Assembly (NCBI GenBank): GCA_037903475.1
Contig: JBAJFG010000614.1
Span: forward strand, 496,001 to 560,000
DNA length: 64,000 nt
From: Ancylostoma caninum
Taxonomy: Eukaryota > Nematoda > Chromadorea > Rhabditida > Ancylostomatidae
Direction of reading: 5' to 3'
How positions within the stretch are numbered: position 1 is the stretch's first letter; each line of letters begins with the position of its first letter. Under the pieces are notes generated by a model that searched no databases, was not told the DNA's origin, and saw only the letters and a list, made by a program, of their open reading frames with translations. A program made the translations under genes and the position numbers. Shown in pieces: positions 10,835 through 21,428 of the stretch.

Positions 10835-11492
10835 TGGTGTGGTGGAGTGACGTAGACAGACGGTCGAGCAGGAGGTCCAGCAATGTGCAACAGGTCCGTT
10901 GATGAAGAAGGGATGCGCCGGCGTTCAAAACTGGGGAAACTCCTGGAGTCGGGTAAAACGGTGTGATAAGGGAGCGTCGGCGTCCAAAAGTGGGGAAACG
11001 TCTGAAGTCGGGTAAAACGGTGTGATAAGGGTGCGCCGGTGTCGAAAAGTGGGGAACGCCTGCAGTCGGGTCCAACGGTCTGATAAGGGTGTGCCGGCTT
11101 TCACAAGTAAAAGCATTCGCTATTTCTGCATGACGGGTACGCTTACCCTGTTTCGGCGGACCCTCCTACCTAAATCACCAAGATGTACATTGTTTTTTTC
11201 GTATCCGTGTTTTCTTCCCATTTCTTTGTGTTTGGATGAACCACTCCTTCCTTTCCGCTTATATACACTGGTGGACCGTTATCACTTGAATTACCAGAAC
11301 AACCAGTTGAGCCTAAATCATTTCAAGATAATATTTGCACTGAATTGTTTACACTCAATCCTTCACGGCCACTAACTTTGCTCATATGGGAGGACATAAC
11401 TTTGTTCATATGGGGAAAGCTACCACCGTATGCGAGCGAAGCGAGCATCAACAGAAGTTTGGAAGTCCAGAGTTAACCGGACGGCGGGACTG
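10835..11492 (+). mobile_element. Dispersed repeat carrying a 59-bp minisatellite, copy 1
   Basis: The right 550 bp (about 10912-11492) match 48775-49440 in inverted orientation. The order is minisatellite monomers, a CTGTTTCGGCGGACCCTCCT block, an AT-rich middle, a TTTGCTCATATGGG block, a GCGAGCGAAGCGAGC block and a GACGGC end. The element ends exactly where apyrase intron sequence resumes (TAAAATATATATTCTGCTC, 11493). Both copies contain a co-linear open stretch (DEPLLPFRLYT and SLNHFKIIFALN in copy 1), but it has no recognised function. The class is unknown; terminal repeats were not found. Confidence 0.65.
10912..11098 (+). repeat. 59-bp minisatellite, about three units
   Basis: The landmark GGGGAAAC recurs at about 10932, 10991 and 11050, giving a 59-bp period. 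Units run GCGCCGGCG..., then GTGGGGAAACG, GTCGGGT, AACGGTGTGATAAG. The monomer is the reverse complement of the one at 49275-49412 and is related to the 60-bp unit at 36985-37400. Confidence 0.8.
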
Positions 11493-11494
11493 GT

Positions 11495-11976
11495 AAAATA
11501 TATATTCTGCTCTGACAATGCCCAAGATTTTTTAGGTTGCTAGCTTGGACTGGAGAAACATTTCTAGAAGCATGCGGAAGAAGGCTGGGTATGACACTCC
11601 AGGCTATTTGGAGCATGAGGCAGTGCAGTGGTCAGATATCAAGAAGAGATGATACTTCTTGAAGACTAGATACAATGAGACGGAAGACGAGACAAAGTGA
11701 GAAAGATGTCATTTTTCTTCCACAGTGGAACCAAAGTGGAATTTCAGAGGAACCAGTCTGCTGGTCATAGCGTCTGAGGCCCTCAAAGCTGAGATCAAAG
11801 TGTTTCATATTGAAAAAGTTGGAGCACCCAGAGCGAGGCTTCTCTGCTTTCTCGAGAGAAAAGAAATAGGGAAGGAGACGGAAAGTTGTATTACCGTGTT
11901 CAAAGCTGATGGCACAGTCATTGTTATGAACTCATATACATTGCGCATCGAAACACATGAACCCTCTTCAGAATAG
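11495..11976 (+). pseudogene. Apyrase copy 3, 3' part only, broken
   Basis: The intron tail and the sixth-block exon (LDWRNISRSMRKKAGYDTPG, YLEHEAVQWSDIKKR) are followed by an in-frame TGA where the intact gene reads W before FFLPRK. A deletion then joins to RYNETEDETK. A final exon from about 11726 begins WNFRGTSLL, but PERGFSAF is visible only in a shifted frame (about 11824-11850), and the carboxy end (KFEGIYFI) is replaced. The stop, frameshift and loss of terminal residues mean it cannot make an active enzyme. It begins abruptly at the end of the dispersed repeat, so the exon before the repeat and this exon are duplicates of each other. Confidence 0.8.
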
Positions 11977-11989
11977 GGGAATACCCCGG

Positions 11990-12135
11990 AAACAAATGCC
12001 TCGTTTCCCCCATAATTTTCCGGAAATTTCCGTTTTCCGGGTTGAAAACCCGTAAAACGTAAAACGGAACCCCAAAAATGGGCGGAAAACGGAAAGCGTA
12101 AAACGGAAAACGGAAAATTCCGCACACCCCTGGTG
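11990..12135. repeat. CGTTTTCCG-rich repeat, copy 1
   Basis: A cluster of TTTCCGTTTTCCGGGTT, GTAAAACGTAAAACGGAA and GGCGGAAAACGGAAAGCGTA. The two halves are partly complementary, so the stretch can fold. The same motif set occurs inverted at 46425-46515. Confidence 0.6.
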
Positions 12136-12139
12136 GCAA

Positions 12140-13049
12140 GTCGTGCGTGTTCAAGCTTGTTAGTCGCAGTGATTTTCAACTATTTAACATGTTAGAAAGG
12201 GTCCCGGAAATGATGTGGGAGTACGTGGAGCATATGTCTCCGATAAGTGGCATACCGACTCCCCGATGAATGGCCTGTACAAAAATTGGGTATTTCGGGT
12301 GTATACAGTCTATTAGCTCACAATACCGCTGTACGCCTATTTAGCCGAAAAACTCCAGCTAGAGACTAGGACAGGTTAGTAATCACGTAAGTCATATCAA
12401 CACCCATGTTTTGGTGGACGAGGTTTCCGCTCATTGTGAGGCACACGTACCCAATTGTTGTATTTCCTCATCACGTTCCGTGTTTCCAGTGTGAGCACAC
12501 AGTCTGCGCATCCGATTTTACGCGTAAAAACTACGGTGTTGCATCCTGCTTACCGGACTGAATATTTCATCTTGTTCTGTACGCATACCTGCCTTTTCCA
12601 AGGAAATCAAGAACAATCTCAAGAAAACAGCGGTTCCTTTACAACGAGAGGATAATGAAGAGAAGAACCGTGCCAGGCAACAAGTTGAAGAACATGAAGA
12701 AGGGAAACGTCACAAAAAAAAGATGCCAACTTACGTCCTCCTCCAATATATCGTTCCTTGTTACCATCTTCAGGATACAACGCCCCTGAAAAAGGTAGCA
12801 AATTGAGAATATCACTGCGACACGAAGAGCAACAACCAATAATCAAACGAATATTTAAGTAATCAATGCTATAACGTGAGAGGATCAGAAAAACCAAAAA
12901 ACAGTGAATAGACTTCGAAAATAACAAAAAAGATGAAAAAGAAGTTCTCAAAATTGCGCAAACCCTTCTTCAATGAAGTGATCTAGCCTAAAATTTGAAC
13001 TGCGGCGAGGGTATTTGAACTCGAGCAGGACTGTTGTATCGTCAACGAA
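12140..13049. other. No recognised feature
   Basis: Ordinary AT-rich sequence. Overlapping short frames on the minus strand near 12640-12950 show hydrophobic composition from T-rich DNA, but no family match. Confidence 0.4.
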
Positions 13050-13300
13050 CTGGACGTCCATGAACTCCGTTCGGGTTCGCGACATTGCACCTCGTTGAAT
13101 CGCACACTATTTCCCCCAACTTTGGCGGTCTGCGCCTCATGACCACGAGGTCATGAACATGGTTCGCGACCACATTCGTGAAAAAGTCATTGATCTTAGT
13201 TGCCAACTATGTCGCGACATCGTCGTGAACGCATGTTTTAGCAAGGGAAGTTCATGAACATCTCGCGACAGATGTGAGCGAGAATGTCGCGACATGTTGG
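13050..13300. repeat. Cluster of TCGCGA palindromes with CATGAAC motifs
   Basis: TCGCGA occurs at 13077, 13164, 13212, 13263 and 13287, five times in 216 bp of AT-rich genome. CATGAACAT precedes it by a few bases twice (13153 and 13254), suggesting a decayed tandem unit of about 100 bp. Two of the sites extend to the palindrome ATGTCGCGACAT. Confidence 0.6.
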
Positions 13301-14739
13301 CAGCTGAGAGTTCACGGCATCAGGGGGTTTACTACCAGCCCTGAGAATGGGGCGGACTATGACTACTTGAGGTGCTGTTTGGTTATTTTTCGATTGCTGC
13401 TTGACTACTACTCGTTTTTTCATGTAGAGAGCGGACAGCATTCAAATAGCGATCGAGTACCAACCCAGCAGCAGCTGACAGCCTCTAACTTAGAAGCTTT
13501 ACAGAATCACTTCTCATCTCTTCTCTTAATATGGAGGTACATCCCTCCCCTCTCAAAGTTACCTCCTTGTTTTTGTTTTTCGTCAGAGTTCGAATTTTGT
13601 TTCAAAGTATTCTCTGTGAAACTACTTAAAGACCGGAAATCCTGTCATTTTAGATCATTTTTGCCATCTTTGAGCAGTCAGAACAGCAAGAGCTGCAAAG
13701 ATCAGCGTAGTGTTCAGGGAACGTTTAGCTAATAGAGACCAAAAGCGTTTGCTTGGGAAGTTCAGGTGATATGAGGTTGCAAAATGAGACTCATGATGAA
13801 CCTGGATGTCGATGAGCTGAAAGCTGCAGCCGAGGCAGACAGGAGTTAAACTGGGTCTGTATAACCGCAAGTTTTGGTTTTCATGACCTAATAGCACCTC
13901 GGTACTCAGGGCAATACGAAAAAGTAAAGTGGCTCAATAAATGAAGCTTGGCCGTCTACAACGGGTGCTAATTTTTGGCCCTTTTTCAAAAATACATGCT
14001 GCTTAAGCCAGAGGAGCAGCGCTGGTACTTCTTGTTAGAAAAATGTTCAATTTCCAGCATAATGCTAGAGACATTCATCGCCATTTGAGGTCCACTAGTT
14101 TTCAACGCTTCTAAGCTGTTGCCGCGACGGAGGTATTGACGACCTAATAGCGCCAAAATTCAGGAGTTGGAAGGGAAATAAAATTCGGCTTCACCTGGTG
14201 GAATGCCTCAGAAGCTCATGACCAACTCGTCTCACTTCCCGCTATCACACTTTTAAGCGCTGCAGCCCTTCCTCATGGGAGGAATGCTACGGGGGAGGAT
14301 GGGAGCAATTTGCGGAGACGTAAGGGTAGAAGAGGTGGATGGAACGCCTTTGGGCTGTGAGCTACACGTATCACGCTTTTCAGGTTGTGTTCCCTCTACA
14401 TACTGAGCACTAGCGTCAAATGGCCAGAGAATTCAATGGACTGGAGATACTGCTACATACAAAGATGAATCTCATACCTTGATGTTTGATCCAGAATATT
14501 ACACTTTGGACACGAGGTAACCGCAGCGGGCCCAGATAGTGGAGCTATGACAAAACGGGATGCAAGACTTCCTCATTAACCAAGTACAGATAACTGCTAT
14601 TAGCCGCTAAGTCTGCCCTTATCCAGTTGTATGTTACCAGAGCATCATCCTAACCATTCACTCCGAATTGGTATTCTCACTTAGAAACACGCCAAAATCT
14701 CAAATAAAATAATTCTACAGGTGTTGCCATCAAGAAGGG
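13301..14739. other. No recognised feature
   Basis: A 152-codon open frame (13274-13732) starts inside the TCGCGA cluster and has no recognisable domain. Nothing else stands out. Confidence 0.35.
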
Positions 14740-15352
14740 TTAACCCATTCATGACCGCGCGGCTCACCGGTGAGCCGCGCCCCTATTAACAAGTACTGGA
14801 TCCTATTTTCAAACTATTTTGTAGTAATTCCATATAAAATGTGTACAATACTCCCTAGAAATGTCTAAATCAACTGTGGTGTAAGAAAGTGTTCTCCTTT
14901 ATTGCGACAAATATCAAGAAAAGGATGAGATTTCGAAATCGAAAGAGATTGCTTTACATTTTTTGTGTAGTGGAAAGAAGTATGCTGAAGGAAGGCCACG
15001 TTTCCTACATAGAAACACGTTCATTACATCCTGCACTTCCTTATTCGTCAGGTTAAAACCGTACGAACGTGTATACTTTCTGAACACTCCTTTATAACAC
15101 TAAAAACACCCTCTACAAACTTCCTTCGGCCTTAATGGAATCCAGAAGCGTTTAGATTCTCTAATTTTTTTGGTACGATGACACTAGTAATCTTCTGGAA
15201 TTAGATTTCAAGTTATTTCTGCAAAATGATCTGTTTTAGTCTAAATTATCTTATCGTAACGCTATGGAACTCCGCGGGCGCCGCGCTCTTGAAAGGAGCG
15301 TTGGTCCCATGTGCCAGATAGGCAAAAATGGGCGCGGTCGTCAATGGGTTAA
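14740..15352. mobile_element. TTAA-bounded element with CCCATT...GACCGCGC ends
   Basis: TTAACCCATTCATGACCGCGC at the left is mirrored by GCGCGGTCGTCAATGGGTTAA at the right, 613 bp overall. This is the pattern of a piggyBac-type non-autonomous element with duplicated TTAA. Just inside the left end lies the near-perfect hairpin GCGGCTCACCGGTGAGCCGC. The interior is AT-rich with no long frame. It is unrelated in sequence to the TTAAAGGC elements elsewhere in the window. Confidence 0.75.
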
Positions 15353-16758
15353 AAAATGAAAATAACGCTTGGCGAGACTATGCTTTTGTAACGCGACTAT
15401 GGAGAGATATCACATGCTACACTGGTGACTGCAAGTCTTGTGTGCTACATAGAAGAAATCTATTCGACTATGATGCTTTGTAACAAAAGAGATATATGCA
15501 GTGGTAATATAATTACTGTAGACATTTATTGCTGTTAAACATTCGAAGAATGAAAAATTCACAGTGGACGAAGTAAAGCAACTGTCGAGTTGTTGCCTCC
15601 GCTGCTATTCACGAAGATCCGCTCTGGTTAGGGGAAATGAGTCCAAAAAATTTCGTGGAAAGGATAGCTGTAGAGGTATGTATCTAGCAGGTATCATTCA
15701 GATGACGATGTGTTGTCCAATTACCAATGAGTTTTCAGACTGTTTCGGATATCAACTTGAAATGCTCCATCGAGTCCGCATAGGCGCTGGTAGGTCGACC
15801 TGAACGTCCAATTCACATTTGTGGATAGGAGAACAGATAGATAAACTTTAGCACACCTTGCAACTCGTGAAGTTGAATAGACTAGCGATTTCCCTGCTCG
15901 AAAGCAACAACATCCACGGCGTGAAAAACGACAAGAATCCGCTGAAAAGTGGCTCCAACACACGGGCGGCTCTGTTTTGTTCACGCTAAATAATAAATGC
16001 AGAAATAGTTGCTTATGACCATTTAATGATGCATGAAAAATTCAGAAACAGTGTTGGATCGACTTCTACGTATATGCAGGAGTTTTTGAAAAGCGGAAAA
16101 GTTGAAGAATTAGAAACAAACTGGGCCATTAAGTACAAGAAGTTTTAGGAACGGTTAAAGTTCACATCTAGAAGAGCAGGAGTGTGAAGAAGATGAAGTG
16201 ATTACTACTAAATTACTCACATAAATAGCCAATGAAGTAAGTTGGATGAGGTGGTACACGAAGATGAGGAAAAATGCAAATATGAGTGCAGCCACAGGTA
16301 CACAAAGGCGTATTTCGCTTCGTGTATACCTGAAAAATTAAAATGAGAGCCTGCTTTTTCCCCATCAACTTAATTCTAAACGTTCCGCATTTGTTCCCAA
16401 GAGGGTTCGTACTCTTCATAACGATGATAATGTGATGAATAGAGATTAATCAGCGGGGAATGCTTAAAAGTTCCCTAGAAACACGTGATCTTCACGTTAG
16501 TTCAGCACTAGCGAGCGTACAGGACGAAGTTGTCATTCACTAGTTTCATCTTTATTTCCTTACCATGCTTCGATCAAATCCTCAAATGTAAAGCAGCGGG
16601 AAATTTCTTGCTTGAGAAACTCGTTCATCTTGTCCCATGAGAAATTTGGCGTTGCCTCGGGAACCCTCGTGGACATGGGCGTGGTATGCATTCCCCAGGT
16701 TGCTTGTTTCTGCTTTCGACACAGACCTAATTAGAGCCAGAGCAGCCTAAGGCTATTG
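15353..16758. other. No recognised feature
   Basis: No family, RNA or repeat signal that I can defend on either strand. Confidence 0.4.
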
Positions 16759-17282
16759 TTAAAGGCAAGGTCCAGGAAAAATCCCGTCTCCCAAATTTCT
16801 ATTGGATTCGTCGCCCGAGGAGACGCCTTGGACGAAAACCACAGAGAAATCCCTGAAAAGGTCCCACAACAAACGCTTCCCATCGACCAATTTGGGTACG
16901 GCGTTTGCGGGTTTGCGGCATCCGTGCTTTCAGAGGACGCCATACGGCGTGCCTTACATGCTGTCTGTTGTGGCGTCGTAGGAAGAAAATTGATATTAAA
17001 ACGACCAGTGGTCCGTCAAATGGGCTGGGGAAGGTCTCACGAAGTGTAAGTTAGGCTGTATGTATCTGAGCGTCCATCGTTGTTCAGTATGCACTCGCGC
17101 AGCCTTTATCGGTTGGAGCGCGTTTTCCCACGGCTACCCTAATTCTCAGACGTTTTGTCTCCTACCTAGCGACAGAGCTTATACCGAGGTCTCAAACTTG
17201 AGATACGTGCTACATATGTGGTTTGGACTCCAGAAAGCAAGAAACCTGGGTAGGCAAGATTCTGACCGGAACTTGCCTTTAA
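16759..17282. mobile_element. TTAA-bounded inverted-repeat element, copy 2
   Basis: Same family and orientation as 2015-2537. Shared blocks include CCCACAACAAACGCTT, TACGGCGTTTGCGG and CATGCTGTCTGTTG. It starts TTAAAGGCAAGGTCC and ends with a complementary CTTGCCTTTAA. Sequence identity is high but clearly below 100 percent, with few length changes. Confidence 0.75.
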
Positions 17283-18576
17283 CTAAGCTGACTTCTCACT
17301 ACAGCTTGGACCCTGTCCTCAAAATTTGGTAGAGAATGCCTCAGTTTTGCTGGGCCAGCACCACACAGCACAGCCCCAATTCACATGGCTTATCAAGGGA
17401 TCACAAAGGAATTTCTGGTTTGCTTATGCTGCCTGATATACTCGCGTTTCTTTGAAACAGCAGGGGCAATCTGAGTGTAGAATACAGATATGAATCCCCT
17501 TACTGACACTACATATATGCGGTTTGTTACCAGCTGTGACTCTAGTTTCGTGCTTCCTTAAATGTATCACAGCATTGCCAGTATATCGACACTGGTAACC
17601 AGGACTTTCTCATAAAAAAATTCAATTTCAAGTACATGCATTTTATTACGTGGGGCTCAAAGAACAGTCATTGTTCATAGGGCAACCTAATTCAAAATTC
17701 AGAAACTGGTTCTACCAAACAACGCTGTATGGTATTATAGTTTCGATCGCTCGAATTTTTCGAGAATAATCTAACCCAGCCAAAAAACAATTGTTCGAAT
17801 ATGCTAACCTTGTAATTTCACATTGAGAGTATATATAATATAACGTGCGGAAGTAAAATATTATGCACAGTAAAAATGTTGGAATCACGATGAGCTCGGA
17901 GTTGATTGTTGTCAACTGCAAGGTGCTTTTACTAGAACGGTTTGAGTAAGTTAAGGAATAAATTATACCATGAGGTCATCAGGATCAATTGCTACGAGCT
18001 TTTTACAAACGCAGCCGAAGCGAATACTGTCGATGGTTAAAATTGGAACCACAAGTATGAGTGACAGAGCCCAGTGGCCAATAATAATCGCGTACCGCGG
18101 AGCTGTTGCGATGCTCTGTAATCACATCATATCAGAAACAGGACTTCACTGGAGGACAAGGACAAGGAGAAGAACCATTGTAGTGTTTCAATGAGTTCGT
18201 TTTTTTCTTTTTTTTGTTAGCTTAAGTTGTAGTCACGTGAGAGACGTCTGGAACGTAGCGCATGCAGTAAAAGGGCACAGTTGAAAAAGGCTTATTAATT
18301 TCCACATGTAAGAATCCAGGAAATTGTTGAGATTTGTAATCTTGAAGGTTGTTGTGCATTTGAAGACTCATATAAATGTTGTTTTCTGCAATAGAAGAAA
18401 CAAATTTGTGCATTTTTAGAGTTCGACAAGTCTTAATTTGCGGAATGACGCTGTGTTTGCTCGGATGAGGTCAAAATGAGAATGCTTCACCACGGTACTG
18501 TTGACCTTCGCGATGTGATTTACATGGATTGCTTGATCAATGATATGTGCAAAATCTCCCCTGTTTACGGCAAGGG
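17283..18576. other. No recognised feature
   Basis: AT-rich DNA with chance-sized frames only. Confidence 0.4.
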
Positions 18577-18597
18577 TGCGTGCGTCAGACGCACGCA
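18577..18597. repeat. Perfect 10-bp-arm hairpin TGCGTGCGTC
   Basis: TGCGTGCGTC, one A, then GACGCACGCA. A related stretch at about 20255-20320 shares GGGTGCGTG and CCATGAAGA motifs in the same order, so both belong to a decayed dispersed repeat. Confidence 0.6.
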
Positions 18598-18599
18598 TC

Positions 18600-20943
18600 C
18601 ATTCGCGAAGGATCTTCCATGAAGATCAGTCAACGCGGCATGTGCATCCTTAGTGAAAAGGTCGCGAGACCAAGAACGCGTGCTTCTGAGCTGCGTCAGC
18701 GATGCGACTAGCTCTATCCTTCGTCATACAGGCGCATACGCGTCTAATGCGGGCATCTAGTAGTAAAAATTGCCCCTATGGACCCCACATTGTCATTTTC
18801 AACTCTTACATTTTTTTTTAACTTTTCAACTTGTCGGATCAGTTGCCTTCAAGTGACTCAGTAATAACTAAGTAGATTAACTTAATTGATTCAGAAGCTA
18901 AGTTTTTTTTAAATCGAAGCTCAATGCCGCACTGTTATCTCTAAGCGAACTTTTTCTTTATTCTCATGATTTTCATATGTGTCTGTTGAAATTCCATCAT
19001 AATCTGTTAACTGGGAGCATGCACTACAGAGTGTGCCTTAGCCCTGCTTTCTACGGAATCGAACTTCTCCTTCAAATTCCTTACCTTGCACAGTTTTGTC
19101 TGCCATTTGCAAATGATGATATATCTTTGAAACGAGATAAGAGCCACTCCGACACAACGCAAGCTCAAACAATAGTAGATGCTTTTATAACTAAAATTTG
19201 CCGTTGTCCATCTAAAAAATCTGTGGATGCCCTCAATTGTGCCCAAATAACTGAGGCCGAAGAATACGGTGTAGCAAAAAATATAGAAAATGTCAGCGGC
19301 TCCCTGAAAAAGACAATGAAGTAATTTTCCATTAGAAATTGGAGCTGAGATTCAGCGTCACTGATGAGGTTGGTTTCGTTCTCATTATTATTCTCTCTAT
19401 TTTCAATCACTTGGATTTTGCCCGATTCTTTTCCACTCAAACGAAACAGAAAAGGAAAGTAAACTCCGGCTGTTTTTCTGACATTCTTAAGGCTATGCAC
19501 TGATCAGGTTATTTATGTTTCTTTTTGGAGCTTACGGTCTTCTTCTCTTCACTGGCGCATACTAGAAGTGCTCTACGCTTTCACGATAACTTGATTATGA
19601 GAGTTTGTTAGCGATTTATGATTGATCCATTATATCTACTCGTGGTCTGAAAGGCGCAAACTGGAGCTCTCATCCTAAGTCATTCCATGGATATCGTCCA
19701 GAAATTCGATACACATTCTTTGATATTTCTATACCCACAAAATTATTTCATACTACTGCTCGGGAATACAGATCTATGGTATACAGCATGGCGCACAGGA
19801 GCATTCTCTCCTACATACACTCCTTACTCTTCCTGTAGACACTACTTACACATGCGTTGAATGTCGTTTCTATCGCTCTCTATGGTTCTGTAATTTTAAG
19901 TGCTGCAGCTGTTCTCCCAGCATCGAAAAATAGTGCGAGAACTTGAGCTGTACTCATTTCATGGTGATTTTCGCAATTATCATTATCCATTGATTCTAAA
20001 GTAAAACGCACCTGCGACAGAATCAATGTGTAGAAAACACTCGAAAACCTGTGGAGATTCCGATTTTGGAACAGTTTCACAACAATAGCTATATATAGAG
20101 GTGTAGTTACAACAGCAATGGAGAAATAGATAATGTAGGGCCAGGATGAGGTTTCCTAAAACGCATCCTCAATTAATGCTTCTCAGTTTTTCATAGCCTG
20201 TGATTTTTTCATTAAAAATCAGCTGTATGTGTGTGGGAAATGGTAGAAATTTCCACTGGGTGCGTGTGTCAGTGATGCGTCAAACGCACGAATTTGCAGA
20301 GAAATTTCCATGAAGACCACTTTATAAAGATAGGACGGTTTCCCTCGGAAGGTTCATACACAGTTTGCGTATATGTACAAAAGCTTTTCAGAAAATCTAG
20401 GTGAAGGTGAATTTAATTACTTACTCTGGTACCTACGCTGTATTTCTGGCACCCCATGGCATTACTCGTTTATAAATTTATCCCTGATTTTATATTTCTA
20501 TAGAAAAAGTCACTTAACACTTTAGATTTCAAATGCAGACGGATTCAATCAACGACGAGAATGGAGCATATAAACCTATTAGCGGTTATTCTACTAAACG
20601 TCACCAACTGTTTTTCAGAAAGCATTATTATCACGGCATTAAATAAACGCGCGAATTGAAGTTAGCATGTTAAATGCTTTCTTCTGCGGATTTATCCAAC
20701 AAAGCAGAATGCTGAATCCAGAGGTTGCAGAATGCAAGAGATTTCGGATGACAGAAGAGAAGGCATTCCATGATGATGCTTAAACATGGAAATCCTACAA
20801 ATTTCCCTTGAATGTTGTGAGATTTGACATCTTGCGTTGTGCGTAAACAAATAGTTTCACACTACTGACACCTCTGCAAGCCAATTTATACGCGGCCTTC
20901 AACCATTTTTCCTCTTTCTAGGGTTACCTCGACTTTTTGCCCA
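18600..20943. other. No recognised gene; one relic of a dispersed repeat
   Basis: A 115-codon frame with an ATG (18977-19324) overlaps a 111-codon frame on the other strand; neither matches a family. The stretch 20255-20320 is a distant copy of the repeat around 18577. Confidence 0.35.
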
Positions 20944-21300
20944 GAGGCCGTATTCCGGCGTGACCGCGGCCAGCCACCTTGGCCGGCCAGATTTGGCCAC
21001 AGTGACGGTCACGTACACTGGAGATACAGTATCTCACAGAATTCTCTCAAATTTCGCAATTAAGGGCTATTCGATGCTTTGTGCACGAATAGGGTACTCA
21101 TATTGTATTGTAGCCTTATTTTGGGAAAATACGGTGGGTGGTGGAAAATGGGCATAATTCCAGCGGAATGTAGCCAGCGTTTAGTGGCCACTGAAGCGGT
21201 CACATTTGGCCACATTTGAAAGGCGGGCAAATGTGGGCAAGATCAAAAATCGGTGTGGAAAAAGTTTGCTCAAAACTTTGCATATACTTTGCATGTACTA

Positions 21301-21343
<43 letters not shown>

Positions 21344-21428
21344 GCATATATATATGCATACTTTCCTGCTGAAATCAGCATTTTCTTCCGACTTTTGGCC
21401 GGCCGCGGCCACGCCGGGATACGGCCTC
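20944..21428. mobile_element. 485-bp inverted-repeat element (GAGGCCG family)
   Basis: The ends GAGGCCGTATTCCGGCGTGA and its partner (GAGGCCGTATCCCGGCGTGG read inward from 21428) form inverted repeats of about 45 bp, continuing through GGCCGGCC motifs. The interior carries a TA microsatellite. No coding capacity. A solo end lies at 3823-3890. Confidence 0.75.
21304..21342. repeat. (TA)n microsatellite
   Basis: About 19 uninterrupted TA units inside the 485-bp element, flanked by GCATATATA-like interrupted runs. Confidence 0.95.

Noticed and set aside
13274..13732. 152-codon frame
   Set aside because: Starts inside the TCGCGA repeat cluster and shows no domain, conserved pattern or splice structure.
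18977..19324. 115-codon ATG frame, plausible composition
   Set aside because: No recognised domain, an equally long frame overlaps on the other strand, and the length is expected by chance in 64 kb.
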